Below, one piece after another: positions 37,401-48,900 of a DNA stretch of 64,000 bases. A program made the translations under genes and the position numbers. Each line of letters begins with the position of its first letter. Positions within the stretch are counted from its first letter, which is position 1. Origin of the DNA: Otis tarda (Eukaryota > Chordata > Aves > Otidiformes > Otididae). The stretch is taken from NCBI GenBank assembly GCA_026413225.1, contig CM048553.1:22072501-22136500 (forward strand). The letters run 5' to 3'. Below the pieces are notes generated by a model. The model did no database searches. It worked only from the letters and a program-made list of their open reading frames with translations, and was not told the origin of the DNA.

Positions 37401-37702
37401 CTCAACATATACATTCAGCGGGCCTTGTCTGACTTTTGAGTGAATATTATTTTGTAATTCACTGCAATGTTCATGACTTGCTGTTATTTACCTTAACCAA
37501 CTGCAGCACTGTGTGCCATAATTTTTCCTCAGTTCATCGTTCTGTAAAATTGTATTTTTCCGTTATGTGATCTGTTGCATTTTTTAATCTAATTTGCTTT
37601 CTTTTATGCTTTGACGAAGTATTTCCACAACTCTACTTCCACATGCTGCGGCAGAGAAGAAGGGTGCTTCATGGAGAAGTGATTGTGGAAAAGGATGATT
37701 GA
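25282..37702 (+). CDS. HACD1: HACD1, very-long-chain (3R)-3-hydroxyacyl-CoA dehydratase 1 (7 coding exons, 245 aa)
   Basis: HACD1 removes water from 3-hydroxyacyl-CoA, the third step of very-long-chain fatty-acid elongation in the ER membrane. It supports myoblast fusion, and its loss causes centronuclear myopathy in Labrador dogs and human congenital myopathy. Exons: 25282-25409, 29326-29443, 30652-30670, 30752-30840, 33534-33655, 35971-36149, 37620-37702. The total is 738 nt, in frame throughout, all introns GT-AG. Seen: an acidic, Lys-rich N-terminus (1-24), then hydrophobic segments of a six-pass PTPLA-family protein. The catalytic pair is Tyr167 and Glu174 in LYPAGVAGE. Family motifs include [10 protein letters not shown] (73-82), ITRYSFYTF (137-145) and [14 protein letters not shown] (195-208). 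The C-terminus [17 protein letters not shown] matches HACD1, not HACD2. Human HACD1 (288 aa) has about 40 extra N-terminal residues; here the frame is open upstream but no near ATG exists. Confidence 0.96.
27669..27720. repeat. Tandem duplication, 26-bp unit, two copies
   Basis: The unit begins 'atgtagtgctggaaggggcc'. It starts at 27669 and again at 27695, and the first 23 bases are identical. A third partial match ('gaagtgctgg') lies just upstream. Small minisatellite in HACD1 intron 1. Confidence 0.85.
28628..28661. repeat. A-rich (AAAAATT)n low-complexity tract
   Basis: Three runs of A separated by TT, in HACD1 intron 1. Low complexity, no other content. Confidence 0.8.
29326..29443 (+). 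CDS. HACD1: HACD1 coding exon 2
   Basis: The acceptor is CTTTTGTAG|G and the donor GAG|GTAAAT. The 118 nt complete Gly43 and encode [20 protein letters not shown], then [19 protein letters not shown], ending on a codon boundary at Glu82. This covers the end of the first hydrophobic segment and the [10 protein letters not shown] motif common to HACD1 and HACD2. Confidence 0.95.
29444..30651 (+). other. HACD1 intron 2 (1.2 kb)
   Basis: AT-rich, with no repeat or reading frame of note. It ends in a good polypyrimidine tract and TTTACAG. Confidence 0.8.
30652..30670 (+). CDS. HACD1: HACD1 coding exon 3 (19-nt microexon)
   Basis: Encodes VVHCAV and the first base of Gly89. It is needed to join LLE to GIV as in the mammalian protein (LLEIVHCLIG). 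The acceptor is TTTACAG|G and the donor G|GTGAGT, both strong. The frame is preserved across the junctions (1 nt carried forward). Confidence 0.92.
30671..30751 (+). other. HACD1 intron 3 (81 nt)
   Basis: A very short intron, GTGAGT at the start and TTTTTAAG at the end, with a T-rich tract before the acceptor. It is close to the lower size limit for vertebrate introns. Confidence 0.9.
30752..30840 (+). CDS. HACD1: HACD1 coding exon 4
   Basis: 89 nt, residues 89 (two bases) to 118: [21 protein letters not shown], then WFIAHSIKQ. The donor is CAG|GTATGT. The [10 protein letters not shown] motif is conserved in the family. His92 replaces the Pro I recall in human HACD1 and HACD2 (GIVPTS / GIVPSS). 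Confidence 0.95.
30841..33533 (+). other. HACD1 intron 4 (2.7 kb)
   Basis: AT-rich, without recognised repeats or exons. It ends in TATACTTCTGCAG. Confidence 0.75.
33534..33655 (+). CDS. HACD1: HACD1 coding exon 5
   Basis: 122 nt, residues 119-158 and two bases of Arg159: [20 protein letters not shown], then [20 protein letters not shown]. The acceptor is CTTCTGCAG|A. The donor CCAG|GTGGAG is weak (G at +3 and +4 instead of A/G-A). The length is not a multiple of three, so skipping it would shift the frame before the catalytic Tyr and Glu. Confidence 0.95.
33656..35970 (+). other. HACD1 intron 5 (2.3 kb)
   Basis: No exon seen. It contains an exact 33-bp tandem duplication at 35377-35442. 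The acceptor is TTTTTTTAATGCAG. Confidence 0.75.
35377..35442. repeat. Exact tandem duplication, 33-bp unit, two copies
   Basis: The unit begins 'ctggcagtctcattttattt' and runs 35377-35409, then repeats without a mismatch at 35410-35442. The unit itself contains ATTTT/TTTTA runs. The lack of any difference suggests a recent slippage event in HACD1 intron 5. Confidence 0.92.
35971..36149 (+). CDS. HACD1: HACD1 coding exon 6 (active-site exon)
   Basis: 179 nt, from the last base of Arg159 to the first base of Leu219. It contains [20 protein letters not shown] with Tyr167 and Glu174, the dehydratase pair known from yeast Phs1 (Tyr149 and Glu156, the same 7-residue spacing). [20 protein letters not shown] follows. 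The donor is CAT|GTAAGT. Confidence 0.96.
36150..37619 (+). other. HACD1 intron 6 (1.5 kb)
   Basis: AT-rich with no exon or transposon recognised. It ends CTTTGACGAAG, a slightly unusual AAG acceptor after a T-rich tract. Confidence 0.75.
37620..37702 (+). CDS. HACD1: HACD1 coding exon 7 and stop
   Basis: 83 coding nt complete Leu219 and give [20 protein letters not shown], then IVEKDD and [16 protein letters not shown] is shared with mammals, and the GEVIVEKDD tail is specific to HACD1 rather than HACD2. Confidence 0.95.
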
Positions 37703-37805
37703 ATCAAGCTATGTGTAACTATGGTGCTTTAAATGGAAAAAAAGAGGGTAAAAACCAAAACTTCCTGTGATATTTCTGAGTCCAAGTTTTAAAACATGGA
37801 ACAAG

Positions 37806-37811
37806 AATAAA
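37806..37811 (+). terminator. Likely HACD1 polyadenylation signal
   Basis: The first AATAAA after the stop, 104 nt downstream, followed within 30 nt by a T/G-containing stretch (actgtattattttt). A further AATAAA at 38708-38713 could give a longer 3' UTR. Which is used cannot be told from sequence alone. Confidence 0.6.
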
Positions 37812-38729
37812 CAACTGTGCATAAAATAGCATGGACTGTATTATTTTTCCAATTAATATATCTTCAGACTTACCTTTTCATCCTTGGTTTCAGTTTGATT
37901 TTTAATTGTTCATTTCTTCAGACAAATAATCTTCTTATTTTCAGTAGGCTGAAAAATAGCTTTAAGAATTGGAATAGTTGGCTACCGTGCTTTCTATTCT
38001 GAAAGTTGTGTTATGACCTGTAGTCATCATCAAGAACAAAAGGAGAGTTGATAAGTTGTTCTGAAAATGCGTCTTCTGGAGAACAGAGCATAAATTAGGT
38101 CATGAGGTTTTTCATAGGCTAGATGGCTTAAATGTTATTTAAGCCTTATATTAAATAATACCTTTCCAGTTACGTGTACTGTTAGCATGTTGTTCAACAT
38201 TCTTTGAATTACAGAATTACACTGTAGAATTCCAGAAGGACTTTTGAAAGGAGCTGAATTCTTGATTGTCAGTGCAAATTTAGATCTCTGTATTTTCATT
38301 TGTAATTTTAAAGATATGTAGAGTAATTGATATAATATTAACTGGTTAAAAGTTTGTGCTGAGGAGTAGACTTGATGTGCCTACCACTCTCTGATCAGTG
38401 GCTGAAATGGGCTCATTTGGAGAGGAAGATTGATGGTCAGCATGTTTCCTCTGCTATATTTAATTATGTATGCAGAAAAATTACGGTTTTGCATTTAGAA
38501 ACTGTAGCTATAGTGAGATATTTAACTTCTTATAAATAGCTAAGTGGGATAAAATATATTTGAAATAGCGTCTTAAAATATAAGTTATGCTTTGAATCAT
38601 CCTATTGTGCAATTTTAATTGCTCTCTCCCCATTAACTGTTTATACTGTATTGACCTAATTCTATTTAATGTCTTCAATAATCTGCAAGAGGGATCTATA
38701 GTATATTAATAAAAGTTACAGATTATATT

Positions 38730-39435
38730 ACACTGTAGGATACTTGAGTGGGAGAGGGCCAACTGATGGATTAAACGTAGACAAGAATGAGACACAGCCT
38801 AAGAGATTCAGATAAAAGGTAATGCATTTGAGGAAACTTGGATGCTTGGTGAGAGAGAGAGAATATTGAAATATAAGAAGCCTTGATAATGTAGGCAACA
38901 AAGTTGCTTCTGGCATCACTAACCTCAAAAGAAGAGTATATATGCAGAAGAGCTGCATCAGGCAGCTGGAAATAAGAATACTCTTTGTGATTGCGGAGGT
39001 CATTTCTGGAGTACAGCCTTATATTTTAGGTATCTCAGGGGTAAGGAATTGAGTCAGTCTTCTGAAAAGTCAGAAAACAGTAACAAAATCAGTTGAAGTC
39101 AGAAAGAAGTCGGAAAGATTGAGTTGTAATTTTTGTTATGTGACAAATACAGGTAAAGGAAGAGGCTTTCTAAGTATGAAGGTGTAACTAGAGCTGATTA
39201 TATCAATTTGAAACAAGGTAAATATCCAATGAATATCAGGAGATAGATTCTACCAATGAGATCATTTAGGTTATGGAATCACACAGTATTGCTTATCAAT
39301 GTGTACAGGTTATTGGAAGGTTTTAAGTTAGATGTAATGCAATAGTGGAAAATGATCTTCCTTTGGCAAGAGTTTGAACTACATACTTGCATAGGCAGTT
39401 TCCATTTTTAGCTTCAGTGATTCTATGATAATACA
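38730..39435 (+). mobile_element. Possible ancient, heavily diverged CR1-like LINE remnant
   Basis: The end of this stretch ('gatcttcctttggcaagagt', then 'ttgaactacat', then 'cagtgattctatgata') resembles the end of a CR1 3' UTR. The purine-rich style upstream fits a decayed element of the CR1/L3 kind. Similarity is weak outside the tail, and the left boundary is a guess. Confidence 0.3.
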
Positions 39436-41484
39436 GCTTTTTGAAACTTGTAGGTACACCTTTTTCTGGTGTATCAGGTATTTTGATGAAAAAGCAAAGA
39501 TTTACATCCCTAACTTTAAAATTCCATTTTGTGCCTTAAATTTGTTATATTTATGCATGTCTTCATTACATGTAAATCAGTTTCCTTTTAAATGACAGGT
39601 ACGTAGTGGACTTGAGACAGAATAGTTATATTTCTTACAATTTTTAAGGGTATAATCTTTGTCTTTTTAGAACAGAATTCATGCAGGGTGCTATAATTTA
39701 ACTTATTACTTGTCTGTTTTATATGCAGCTAAAATTATTAAAAGTTTAAAACATAAACGACATTTACAACACTGAATCACGAAGTAGTTGTGTTACACAT
39801 GTTCAGACCAGCAGTTGTATTTGTCCAAATTTCTGAGAGTGCTGTTTTATAAATTTCACTTGCTTTTTGATCCATGAGGAGCATCATGGCAGTTTTTAGA
39901 AATATTTCTCAGTTGGCAAGCAGAACAGTGTGATGAAATATGAGATTAAGTTCTGTGTCTCTTTTTTTTTTACTGTCAGGGCAGCTCACTGAAGACCATC
40001 GCTATCAAATCATTGAAAATGCATTTCATATTTTAAGGATGTGATTTTGAAATCTTTGATTGGATGAGTGTATCCCACAGATACTATTCCTATAATAAAA
40101 GGAATACCTGTGCTATAATACTGTATTATATTTGCTTTCATTGTGGCTTAAGGATATTATCATATGTCAATCAATGAGCTATTTTTGTATCCTTTTGTAC
40201 ATGTGACATGAAAAAAATACAGCACTGTTTGCTAAAATCTTGGGTTTGCACTTTCATAAAGCAACGATGTACAAGGTAATGATACAATTTTAAAAGTGAT
40301 TCACAGATACAGAAGAGTCTTCCTAAATGATAAATGTATAAAAATAAGTCTAAAAATTACTTACAGTGTTGCATTCAATGTCTGATAGACCAGAGAGATT
40401 GCCATGTGGATTAGTTTACATGGCATGTATTTAAAAAAAAATAAAGCAACATGTTCTTTTTTTCCTCTTCTTTTTTGATTGAAGCCTTTCACTGAAGCCT
40501 CAATGGGTATCTTTTGTTTTAATATCTTCTCCAAGATAGTGAGAATTGCAGGTAACATCCTCGTACCATTGGCTCAGGATTTTAAGCTAGGTAGCTTACT
40601 TAAACTTCAATGTAACATCATGAAACTTTAATTAGCTTTTCAAATGGACATATTAAGTATGATTTTCATATGGTGCTCTCTTTCCTACTTCTTTTTGACA
40701 CTTGTCTTTTTTGTCTTCCTCTCTGCAAGATTCCTGGTTTTCTAAAGCATTGAAATCCTCCTGCTTATGAAAGACTAGGAATGTATTCAGACATCAGCAT
40801 CTTTAATGTTTTGATGTAGTCTTTAACAAATGGTGTGTATAAAGGTGTTTTCTTTCTTGTGCTATATATGCCTTATGGAATGGATTAATCTAGAGTATGA
40901 CCTTGTGAAGCTTTTTTAATGAGAATATATAGGAATAGCCTTTTGGAAGGAGATTCCTAGTTATCAGGTGACATTTCCTACTATTGGTAGTAACATAAAC
41001 AGACTGTACTTCTTATAAACTTCAGTTGAAAGTAGTTGGATTTCCTGAAGTTCCCCCTGGCACTTGCACACTGTTCTCACACGGAAACGCTGTTCCAGGA
41101 CAGTTCAGGTGAATTACTTTGTTTCACACCTCTTCCCAGAACGTCTAGAGGCCATATGCTGGCCTCAGGGCATGGGCAGTACGAAGGAATATGACGCTGA
41201 GAAATTGCATCTTCCACCTTAGCTGCCACGAGGGTCACTGAGGCCATCGTGAACAGTAGATGTCATTTCTCTCACTACGCAGGATGTGAGAAGAGAGGAA
41301 GCTCAACGTGCTTTCATACCTTCTGTGTAGGCAGCTCATGAGATCAGCTGGGAGGATCTCTGTGCACAAAGCGTGTGTTACAGAAAGGGCTTTTCTACTC
41401 CACTCAGCTATCGTATTATTGTCTGTAAGCCTATATTTCTTGAAATACTGGTATGCCAAGATAGCTATGCCACACTGCTCTCAA

Positions 41485-41665
41485 TAGAATCATAGAATGG
41501 TTTTGGGTTGGAAGGGACCTTTAAAGGTCGTCCAGTCCAACTCCCCTGCAAGGAACAGGGACATCTCCAACCAGATCAGGTTGCTCAGAGCCCCGTCCAA
41601 TTTGGCCTTGCATGTTTCCAGGGATGGAGTATCTAGCACCTCTCTGGGCAACCTGTTCAATAGTA
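41485..41665 (-). mobile_element. CR1 LINE, 3'-end fragment
   Basis: The reverse-complement CR1 tail begins 'tagaatcatagaatggtttt' and continues 'gggttggaagggaccttt', 'aaggtcgtccagtccaac', 'caaccagatcaggttgctca' and 'cctctctgggcaacctgttc'. Length about 180 bp, same subfamily as 5871-6000. It lies 3.8 kb past the HACD1 stop. Confidence 0.93.
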
Positions 41666-44600
41666 TAGTTCAAAATTAACAGCCCTGGAGAAATGGTGCA
41701 GTGTGCTGCTTCTAATTCCTATTGAACATAACATTTAGCCAGGTTCATGTTAGTGGACATACTGCAATGACTAGTTAGCAGGGAGTTGCATGGAAACATT
41801 TTCTGTGACCAGAGGGAACCTACCTTTTCTTATCCAGAAAGAAATAGGTGCATTTTAAATCTGGATGTAGCTACTGCTCTGACTGTGATACTTGCACTTG
41901 TAGGTTACTTTAATGGATATTTGGATATTTATATGATTACTAAATAAACTAGAATGAAAACAAGTTACAACCATTATAAAAAATTATAATTTAAGGTAGT
42001 TGCTACCTTAACAGTTTTTGTTAATTCAGCTCTTACTTAATCTGCCTTAGGAAAAGAAAAGGAAGGATAATTGATACAAATAAGTGTTCTGCACTAGGCA
42101 GGCGGGCTTCATAAATCAAAATTTTCAGGCAGGCAAAATGGCTGCAGTTGTTTAAAAAGGATTGGTTAAATGTGATTTTGAACAAAAAGGTTGAAAGCTT
42201 TTCTGAAAATTAAATTCTGTTTCATAATGTATATTTTAAAATGTGCTTAGAGATACTGTATTATTTATTACCAGTTTACAATTTAAATTCATGCTGAATA
42301 TACACTTTTTATAGCTGATTAACTGTAGCCCATTAAAATTTTTTATTCTATGTTTGTTACAATGACTGTTTAAGAAACAAACACCTCATGTTTCTGCAAA
42401 GCTCCGTGTTCTCTTGCTCAAGTGAGTTGCAGTATTGTCAGTGCCTACGAAGCTTTACGAGGCTGTTAATATTTTCTAAGGATAGCTCCTTAAACTTGCT
42501 TTCATGACGGCACACGTTAGTAGTGGGTGGTACTCTTGATTCAGTGTCTGGTACTGTACACCACTGATGCCATTCTAGGGGTCTTGAGTGCCTTCAGTAG
42601 GAGTGAAGACTTCACCGATGTCAGGAAGTGATTCATCCTTAGGAATTACCAGACTGAGAAGACCTGTCTAGTGAACTCTTAGGTCACAAAAGTGAGTAAG
42701 TCTGACAAGTGATCTTAAGGCTGTACCAAGACGAAATGTGGAGAACCTGGATGTTGGGTAACTCTAGCCCTCTCATAGGAACTTGCTGTCAGGCTCAGGT
42801 CTGCAACTGGTAGTGGCTTTTGAGTTCTAAAATGTACAGTACTTTCTGTGCCATGTTGTATCAACTGAAACATGTCTTCTTATTCACAGCTCTCTTGCTT
42901 CTCTGTTCAGTCTTGAATGTATTTTATGTCCTTTCAGCCGATGGCTTTGTAAAAGTGTAAGTATAGAAATATTTATCTAAGCATATCATGTATAGGATTG
43001 TACTTAAAGATTCTTAATAATGTAAATGCACTGCAGCTGCTCATTATTGTTATTTTTTCTGAAATGCGTTTACACAGACAGGAAAACAACACAATATGAT
43101 ACTTTTAATAACTTAAATATTTGCAAAAATTATAAGATTTGTTGAGCTATAGATTCAGATATTTGTTTTAGAGATTGTTAATACTGTAGCACTGTAGAAA
43201 TTAATCATCCATTAAAAGATATGTTCTAAACTATGTTCTATTTGATTTTATTTTTTTTGGTAGCATACAGTTCAGTTCATACAACTGTTCATCATATTTC
43301 ACCAGCTGGGTATCTGTTTACAAATACTATACTTTTTATCTGGAATTATTTCATGAATTAATCTTGAGGTCTCCTATAACATATTTACTATTAGACAGCC
43401 TTCTTATATTTCTTAAAATATGTTCCATTTAAAATGAGGTAGATGTGAGGAGTAATATTGGTTTATAAAATGAGGGAAAAATACAGAGGGTTAAAGAGAA
43501 TGTATAACATCTGTCACCATGTGTGGAGACAGTTGTGTTACAGTGGTCCTGAAACAGATATTACAATAGTGGATATGTCAATGTGTTGGAACAAGACTTT
43601 TTTTGTGGTATTAATCTTTGAGGGGGGTGGAGGCAGTGAGCATCCTCTGGCTGTCCTTTGCTACATGACTAACAATGACATTGCAGGGATGAGGATTTTG
43701 TTGCCATGACAGTACGATAAAGTGGTGTGTGAGCGTTCACACCTACTTCTTTTGAATTAGGGATCAAGTGGTTGTAACCTCAAGGAGCTTAACTGCATAC
43801 AAAAGCTAAATCTTGTTAGTCAGATGTATTGTAATGGAGATGTAGATCTCCTAATCTGAAAGTCACAGAAGTGGTCTTCTGATCTAAGTTTACAGGACAG
43901 GATTTACTTGTCTTGGCCCTCTACCAACATTAAACCAGTCTGATTTCTATAGCAGCTAGCAGAAGAATGTCCACTGATCTCAACAGGAGTATGACAGGAC
44001 ACAGACACGCACAAACTCTGTTCTGAGTAAGTCTGGATTTACTAGGAAAAGGGTGAACTCTAGCCTCCCTGTTAGCACTGCCAGGGAGAGAGCACATGCT
44101 TGATACGCGTTAGCTGTTGCACGGTGGCTCGCCTGCCTCCCAACTTTGCGGTGCGACTGCAGCCAGCACTGCTCTTTGTTTAACACAAGACAAGTAGAAA
44201 ATCTCCAGCATTACACTACTATTGCGTTATACTAATCTGAATTCAGCAGAGTAATAGAAAATCCCTTCACATATCTGCAGAAGTATCTTTTATTTCTGAA
44301 ATTAATCTAGGCCCAATGACACATCCCATTAAAAATAGGCAGGGTAGATCGGCCCTCACAGCTGCTTGGACATTCCTTGCTTGGAATGCTGCTGTCACTG
44401 AGCAACTTCGATTTTCATATGTAGTCTCTTGGCGGTCTGTGCTCATACCACTCTCATAAAATGGCACTTTGCCTGCCCTTAAGTGGCTGTTCCAGATTCA
44501 GTAGAACAAATTGCAAATGACGAGCAAGAGAAGATTCAGATGCATGTACTGCGTCACATGCCAAGCACTCTCCTGTGCTCGGAGGAGAACCCTGGTTGTG

Positions 44601-45664
44601 CAGTCAAATTTTTGTGCCTCTTAATTTATCACATATAAAGTTGCATTGTATAATAGAATAGACCTTCAACTTCTGAAGGAAAGAAGCAAATTTGAGTACT
44701 GAAGGCAGCAGATTACAATTTACTGTGTAGATTAAGTCTGGGAAGACCATTAAGTCTGAGATTCACTTGGTGACAAAAGAGAAAGACAATTGTGCGTCTC
44801 ACAGACGGACACTTGCAGCCAACTGAAAGCTAAGTATTTAACATTACTACTGTTTTCATGCAAAGTGAGGTGATGTTGCTGAGAATAACAATCTGGAATT
44901 CTGTCAGAAAGTCTTTTACAGTGATCATCTCTGACTGGGCCTTGACGGATTTAACTTTCCAACCTCTACATCATATCCAGCAAACTCTTAACAGAAGGTT
45001 TGTCTCTCAAGAAAAAAAGACCCTGAAAGCAATTCTTCTAGAGGTTCCTAAATAAACAAATTATCAAAGAGTTCATGAGATACAAACACTTTTGAACACT
45101 CATATTCTTAAGAGGAAATAATAATTTAAATCATACAAGGATTTATTTATTTTGTTCTCTGTGCTTACTACAATAATAAAGTGCTTGAGAAGGAGTTGGA
45201 AATCTAGAGAACAATGCCCAGATACTAAATATGCTGGTACTGGATCTTTAAAAAGATGGTAATATCTTAGGATGAACAGGAAGAAGGCAGAGGCACAAAC
45301 TAACTTTCATCTAATGGAAGGAGTAGCTCAAATCTTGGATCTGCCTGTTCAGCTCTGTTTGATCCATAGGCAGTGTCTGCTGTTGTCTGTCATGTTACAA
45401 ATTTCACTGTGTTCATACTTGATATAGAAAGTTTTTTTAAAAAGAAATCAATAGCCATAAGTAATTACGGATGGAAATGGCTTACTGTCATGTGAAACTC
45501 AGGTCAGAAAAAAAAAAAAAGAAGGCATGGTTTCTCCGTTTCTCAACCCTATTAAATGGAAAGATTGTCCTACCTCAAGAGCCATATTAGATAGTGTTGC
45601 CATGATATTTTTTATTTGCTGTGAAACCAAAATTAAGGTACTTTTTAGATTATTATTTTCCCAC

Positions 45665-45683
45665 TTTTTTTTTTTTTTTTTTT
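45665..45683. repeat. Poly-T run (19 nt)
   Basis: Uninterrupted T run in 'cccac-T19-gctgtggg'. There is no adjoining retroposon body on the minus strand that I can identify, so it is not a clear poly-A tail. Confidence 0.8.
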
Positions 45684-45925
45684 GCTGTGGGAATGAGTAT
45701 ATGGTCTAGATTGTTTTCTCAGTTGTCTCAGAGTCAGAGGTAGTCCACAGCTGGAAAAACGCTGCATTGTGATATTCCTAAATTGGTGCAAAGGCTACAT
45801 TCTTTAGAAATAACTTCATTCTCCCAATGATTGCTGGATGAAAATAGAATATTAAAGACTAATATTTTGTGTGAATGTGATTGCTTCCTGAACAATGTCT
45901 GTTGTATGTGAAACAGTTTTGGGGG

Positions 45926-45947
45926 TTTTGTTTGTTTGTTTGTTTGC
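45926..45947. repeat. (TTTG)n microsatellite
   Basis: About five TTTG units, 'ttttgtttgtttgtttgttt'. Confidence 0.8.
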
Positions 45948-48900
45948 TTATTTCCACCTGTACAGTTACTTACAAACTAATTACGTCATTACCTACCGTA
46001 TATGAAGTTGGTGGGATTTTGCAGTTGGCATATATGTGAGTTCCTTGAGTTTACGTCAGTTTGTAGTCCACTTCCTTGACCATTAGCTTTAACTCTTGGC
46101 TGCAAACGTTTGTGGGAAAGATGCAGTGATTTCACCATCTGTCTGAAGTGAGCGTTATACTTCAGGATATCTTTCTCAATGCATTCAGTATTTAAGCATG
46201 ATTCCCTTCCTGTCTTGCTTCCTTCTGATCTGTGCAGGCTACTGACAGAGAGGGAACAATCACAAGATCTCTTGTAAATAACGTCAGGCTTTTGTTAGTT
46301 CTCTTGTTTTACTCCCCCAACCCCTTTGAACGCTTGCTGCAATTCTTGAGCTGTTGAACAACACTAAGTTGGAGATAACAACCACTGTCCCATGGTCTGT
46401 AAAGTTTCCTTCTCATCTTAGAGCAAACCCAGAGCCCATTTAATTTTCATACTGTGCTATCTCCTTCTCCCCTTCTCAGTCATTTACTGCTTGAGTGACC
46501 AGTAGCATTAGGGGGCAGAGTGTCTTACTTCCAACATGCAGAAGACAGCCAGCCAGCAGAAAACAACGGAGCTAACATTTTGTGTTAGATGGAGAGTGGG
46601 CAGCTTTAGCCACGTGCTGAGGGTAGTATGTAGGATATATGTTTAAGGAACTAAAAAGGAGACTGTGTGTTTCTGAGTCAGTCACTCCTGGGTGGCTGCT
46701 GTGCTTGTGACTGGAACAAGCTTGCTATTTAGCCCTTGGTATTGAGAAGACACATGAGACCTGCTTCACTGACGAGTGGTATCATTTATCTATCTGCTCT
46801 GGTTTTCATCTCAGAGCACACTATGTGCCTGCAGTTGCACAGTTTGCGGCTGCTGCTTTTTACATTTTAAAAGAATTAACACCTTCCTCCAGTATTTTAA
46901 TGTAGTTTAGTTCTGAGATGTCAAGGACTTCTTGGAAGAAATAGTGCCTTAGACTGATCTGATTCCATCTTGAGAGCATGAACGTTTCAAGCAGCAGAAG
47001 TAAATCTATTCAGCGTTTTGGGTGCCCTCCGTAAATAGTTCTGGCAGCTAATTTAGTCCTGTCTCCCATCTTTCTGATGCTGTCTTTTCCAGTATAGCCT
47101 GTATCTTCTAATTCATTCTGTGCTAAGAAATCTCATTACACAAAATAAATTATGTATGAAAGAGTATGAAAGAGAAATGAGAGCTATGCAGGTGGGCCAG
47201 CATGCTTAAAATATGAGACCTGTCCTTCCTCACTGCAATCATCCATGGCAAGGAGGAATGTCAGTCCAACAATTCTGAGGAACAGCAGAAAGATTCATCA
47301 TTAACAGTGGTCTTCAAGTTCCCTGACTGTGAAACAGTTTGAGGGGAATCTGCTCAGGAATGGGTTTTTCGTAAGTGCCTGCTGAGAAGCCAGTCACAAG
47401 CTCTTTTTCCCAAGGTGTGCTGGAGTGGTCTTTCTGCTTGAAGACGACTGCATGTACTTCACTTTGGAGGTGATGCTTAAACCTTCAAGGTACCTCGTGC
47501 TCATAGATTTCTACCTTTCAGGGGGCTTTAACCTTTCAGTTACACTCTCATCACAGGCCCATAGCATCCCTCCAGTGATGATCTTCCTTCAGTGTGTATT
47601 GCATATTTCTCTGGGAGGCTGTGACTGTTGTACTCAAAAATGTTCGGAGCCCAAGTAATATTACCTGGTATTTCCGCTGGTTGAGACAGGGTATTACCTT
47701 TGTTTTGATAATGGTAAGCATGGGGTTTTTTGGTCAAGGAATGCGTAGTTTCAAAGCTGTGAGCTCTACAATGAAACCTGAAAACCTGAAATTGGAGGAA
47801 GGGGTTAAATTACTGAATTATTTGCTAGGAACTCTTAAGACCTGTAACAGGTGCATATTGAATTAGTTAATTGGGCATGCTCTAAAGTTGCTCTAAAGCT
47901 TAGCTGCAGCTAAGCTATTATTTCAAGATTTCTCTCTCAGAAACTGCAGGAAGAGAATTACTGCTCTCATGATGTTAGCAAATGCCCTCAGAGCACAACC
48001 CAGGCTAACCAGTGTTGTTTCCCATTGCAACTCCTCTTCCATGGGAAACAGAAATAATTACCGTGTAAGTACACTGAGCTCTAAAAAGCTGTTGCTCCTT
48101 AGGTATACTCTTTACCAAGAGGTTTCATCTGCAAACAATACATTTTGAGATGGTGCATGGGAAGGATGTGACAATTTAGAAAAACCTTTAGGAGATCAAG
48201 TTTTAAAATTTCACATCTGGGTAGGTTTGCAGTTCACAGGTAGGTCTGGAGATAGAAATCATGGCACCAGTTCCTCTGCTGCTGTGCAGAGAATATGTAG
48301 TCCACAGGAAATTATTTTTTCTTTTTCTAATTAGGACAAATGCTAGAAATACCAGCATTCCTTTCAGAATGAGAACTGTAGAAAAACAAAGCTGTAAGCA
48401 GTAAAGGATTTTGTTCTTAACCAGTTCTAGATTAAACCTTTTTTTGAATATTCTGATACTGTGAAAATGCAATTTCTGTTAAAAACGTGTTATCTTCCTA
48501 GGAAATTCCTGGCTAACTCAGTCTCCAAGTCCTGAGAGTGAGGATGTGGGTACAGGGAGCAGGGTGGAAGGAGGTGAATGAAAAGCCATATTGCCTTTCC
48601 CAGCTGTGAGCGGCCGGCAGAGGCTTCTGCGCTGAGACAGCTGCTGTATGGGACTGCGGCCCCGGCAGAATGGGGTCAGTAGGTGGAGAAGCAGCCGGCT
48701 GCCAGGGACAGGCTTTAGAGATACCAGCTCAAAGAAGCTGTGGAAGGAGCAATATGGAGTGAAGCCTGCCAAGCCGGGGAAGCAGGGAGTGGTGCAGGGA
48801 GCAAGGGATAGAAGGGAACAATCCTCACTCGCTGAATGCACAGCCGTTAAATCTAGAGGAAAGATTTCCTGGGTCTTCTGCCCTGCAGAAAAAGGAAGTG

